Source of the DNA: Gemmatimonadota bacterium
GTDB taxonomy: Bacteria > JBHIER01 > G020348925
Reading direction: 5' to 3'
NCBI GenBank assembly: GCA_020348925.1
Contig: CP070758.1
Coordinates: 354,941-418,940, forward strand
Length of the DNA: 64,000 nt
Shown in pieces: positions 63,464-64,000 of this stretch (the first letter of the stretch is position 1; every line of letters begins with the position of its first letter). Both the position numbers and the translations under genes were made by a program. Under the pieces are notes generated by a model. That model made no database searches. It was not told the origin of the DNA and saw only the letters and a list, made by a program, of their open reading frames with translations.

Positions 63464-63680
63464 GTCTGCGGTGAAAAAAATTGCGAAGGGATAGATCACA
63501 ATTCCTTCTGTTTCGGAAGCACGAAGTACGTATGCTCTTATGAAAGTATATTTATCGATTTGAGAAAAATCGAGTACAGGAATCTTCAGGCCCTGATACA
63601 CAACTTTAGACGAAACAGAGGAACTTCGAACATAGGAAGAATAGGACTGCGTCATTCTCTCTATCATGGAGGTGAGGGTA

Positions 63681-64000
63681 ATGCAAAAGAGCCCGAAAAA
63701 GCACTTTTCGAATCTCTTGGGAATCATAACATTCATGGAAATCCTTCTTGTCTGTGGTGTCGGCGCAAGTGACGCTCAGAAAAACGTTGTGGACATCCGA
63801 AACATTGGCCATCGAAACTGGAAAATGGAAACATTCTCTATCGATAAGAAACTGGATCTCAATATTGAAGCCCGTGGAGCTGGCGACCGCTGGCATGATT
63901 ATATGTACGCATACGCATGGATTTTAGATGCTCAGAGCAGGGATGTCGTCTGGGAGATGAACCTTGACAATACGCATGAGCGATCACGCCGCAGGGAGTT
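63681..64000 (+). CDS. Secreted protein of unknown function (partial, runs off window)
   Basis: The ATG at 63681 follows GGAGGTGAGGG. 106 codons are seen. The signal is SNLLGIITFMEILLVCGVGASDA; the mature part begins QKNVVDIRNIGHRNWKMETF and continues FSIDKKLDLNIEARGAGDRW, with WEMN and THERSRRREF at the edge. Beta-rich, perhaps a periplasmic domain. No family recognised. Confidence 0.75.
   Translation, partial: MQKSPKKHFSNLLGIITFMEILLVCGVGASDAQKNVVDIRNIGHRNWKMETFSIDKKLDLNIEARGAGDRWHDYMYAYAWILDAQSRDVVWEMNLDNTHERSRRRE

Overview
The window is about 64 kb of bacterial chromosome that includes the replication origin. The core (30.2-46.9 kb) has the classic origin gene set. On the minus strand are dnaA, dnaN, a recF remnant, a DciA-type gene, gyrB and gyrA. 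On the plus strand are rpmH, rnpA, yidD, yidC, mnmE, mnmG and rsmG. DnaA boxes lie on both sides of dnaA and two parS palindromes lie near mnmG and rsmG. Dockerin and cohesin modules, lamin-tail and beta-helix secreted proteins, and a C-terminal NQNYPNPFNPET-type tail suggest an uncultivated member of the FCB superphylum (KSB1/Zixibacteria/Latescibacteria-like). That placement is inference, not proof.

Layout. 0-1 kb: the end of a membrane protein and a decayed Y1 (REP-associated) transposase. 1-5.4 kb (minus): OPT transporter, CCA-adding/poly(A) polymerase-family protein with an HD domain, and an SDR oxidoreductase. 5.6-18 kb (plus): housekeeping and stress genes, namely a CPBP protease, SagB-like nitroreductase plus DUF362-ferredoxin, molbindin, Cys-rich protein, dodecin, AI-2E transporter, glutamine cyclotransferase, LDH/MDH-like dehydrogenase, DEAD-box helicase, AlkD-like protein and VOC protein. 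18.1-24.2 kb: three secreted dockerin proteins (esterase, beta-helix, DUF362). 24.3-29.8 kb: a tightly coupled four-gene cassette with an unknown protein, two BrxC/BrxD-like P-loop ATPases and an Lhr/BrxHI-like helicase. No methylase, PglZ phosphatase or nuclease is present. I consider this the best candidate for an undescribed system, probably defence or DNA processing.

46.5-57.3 kb: zinc-ribbon/DUF2007 protein, lamin-tail protein, Cys-rich Spy-like protein, TlpA-like thioredoxin with an unknown C-terminal domain, selenocysteine tRNA, dihydrolipoyl dehydrogenase, SnoaL-like protein, a large scaffoldin-like cohesin/dockerin protein, thioredoxin and a membrane protein. 57.6-62.7 kb (minus): DedA, ispF, ispD, queA, DUF2905, ruvB and a TPR lipoprotein. 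63-64 kb (plus): acylphosphatase and the start of a secreted protein.

How it fits together: the dockerin enzymes at 18-24 kb and the cohesin protein at 53 kb could form an extracellular, cellulosome-like complex. A recurring promoter form TTGAC(T/A)-N17-(C/T)ATATT-like is visible ahead of many genes. A 160-bp intergenic repeat occurs twice, and several small palindromic elements sit in gaps. All functional statements come from reading the sequence; no database search was possible.
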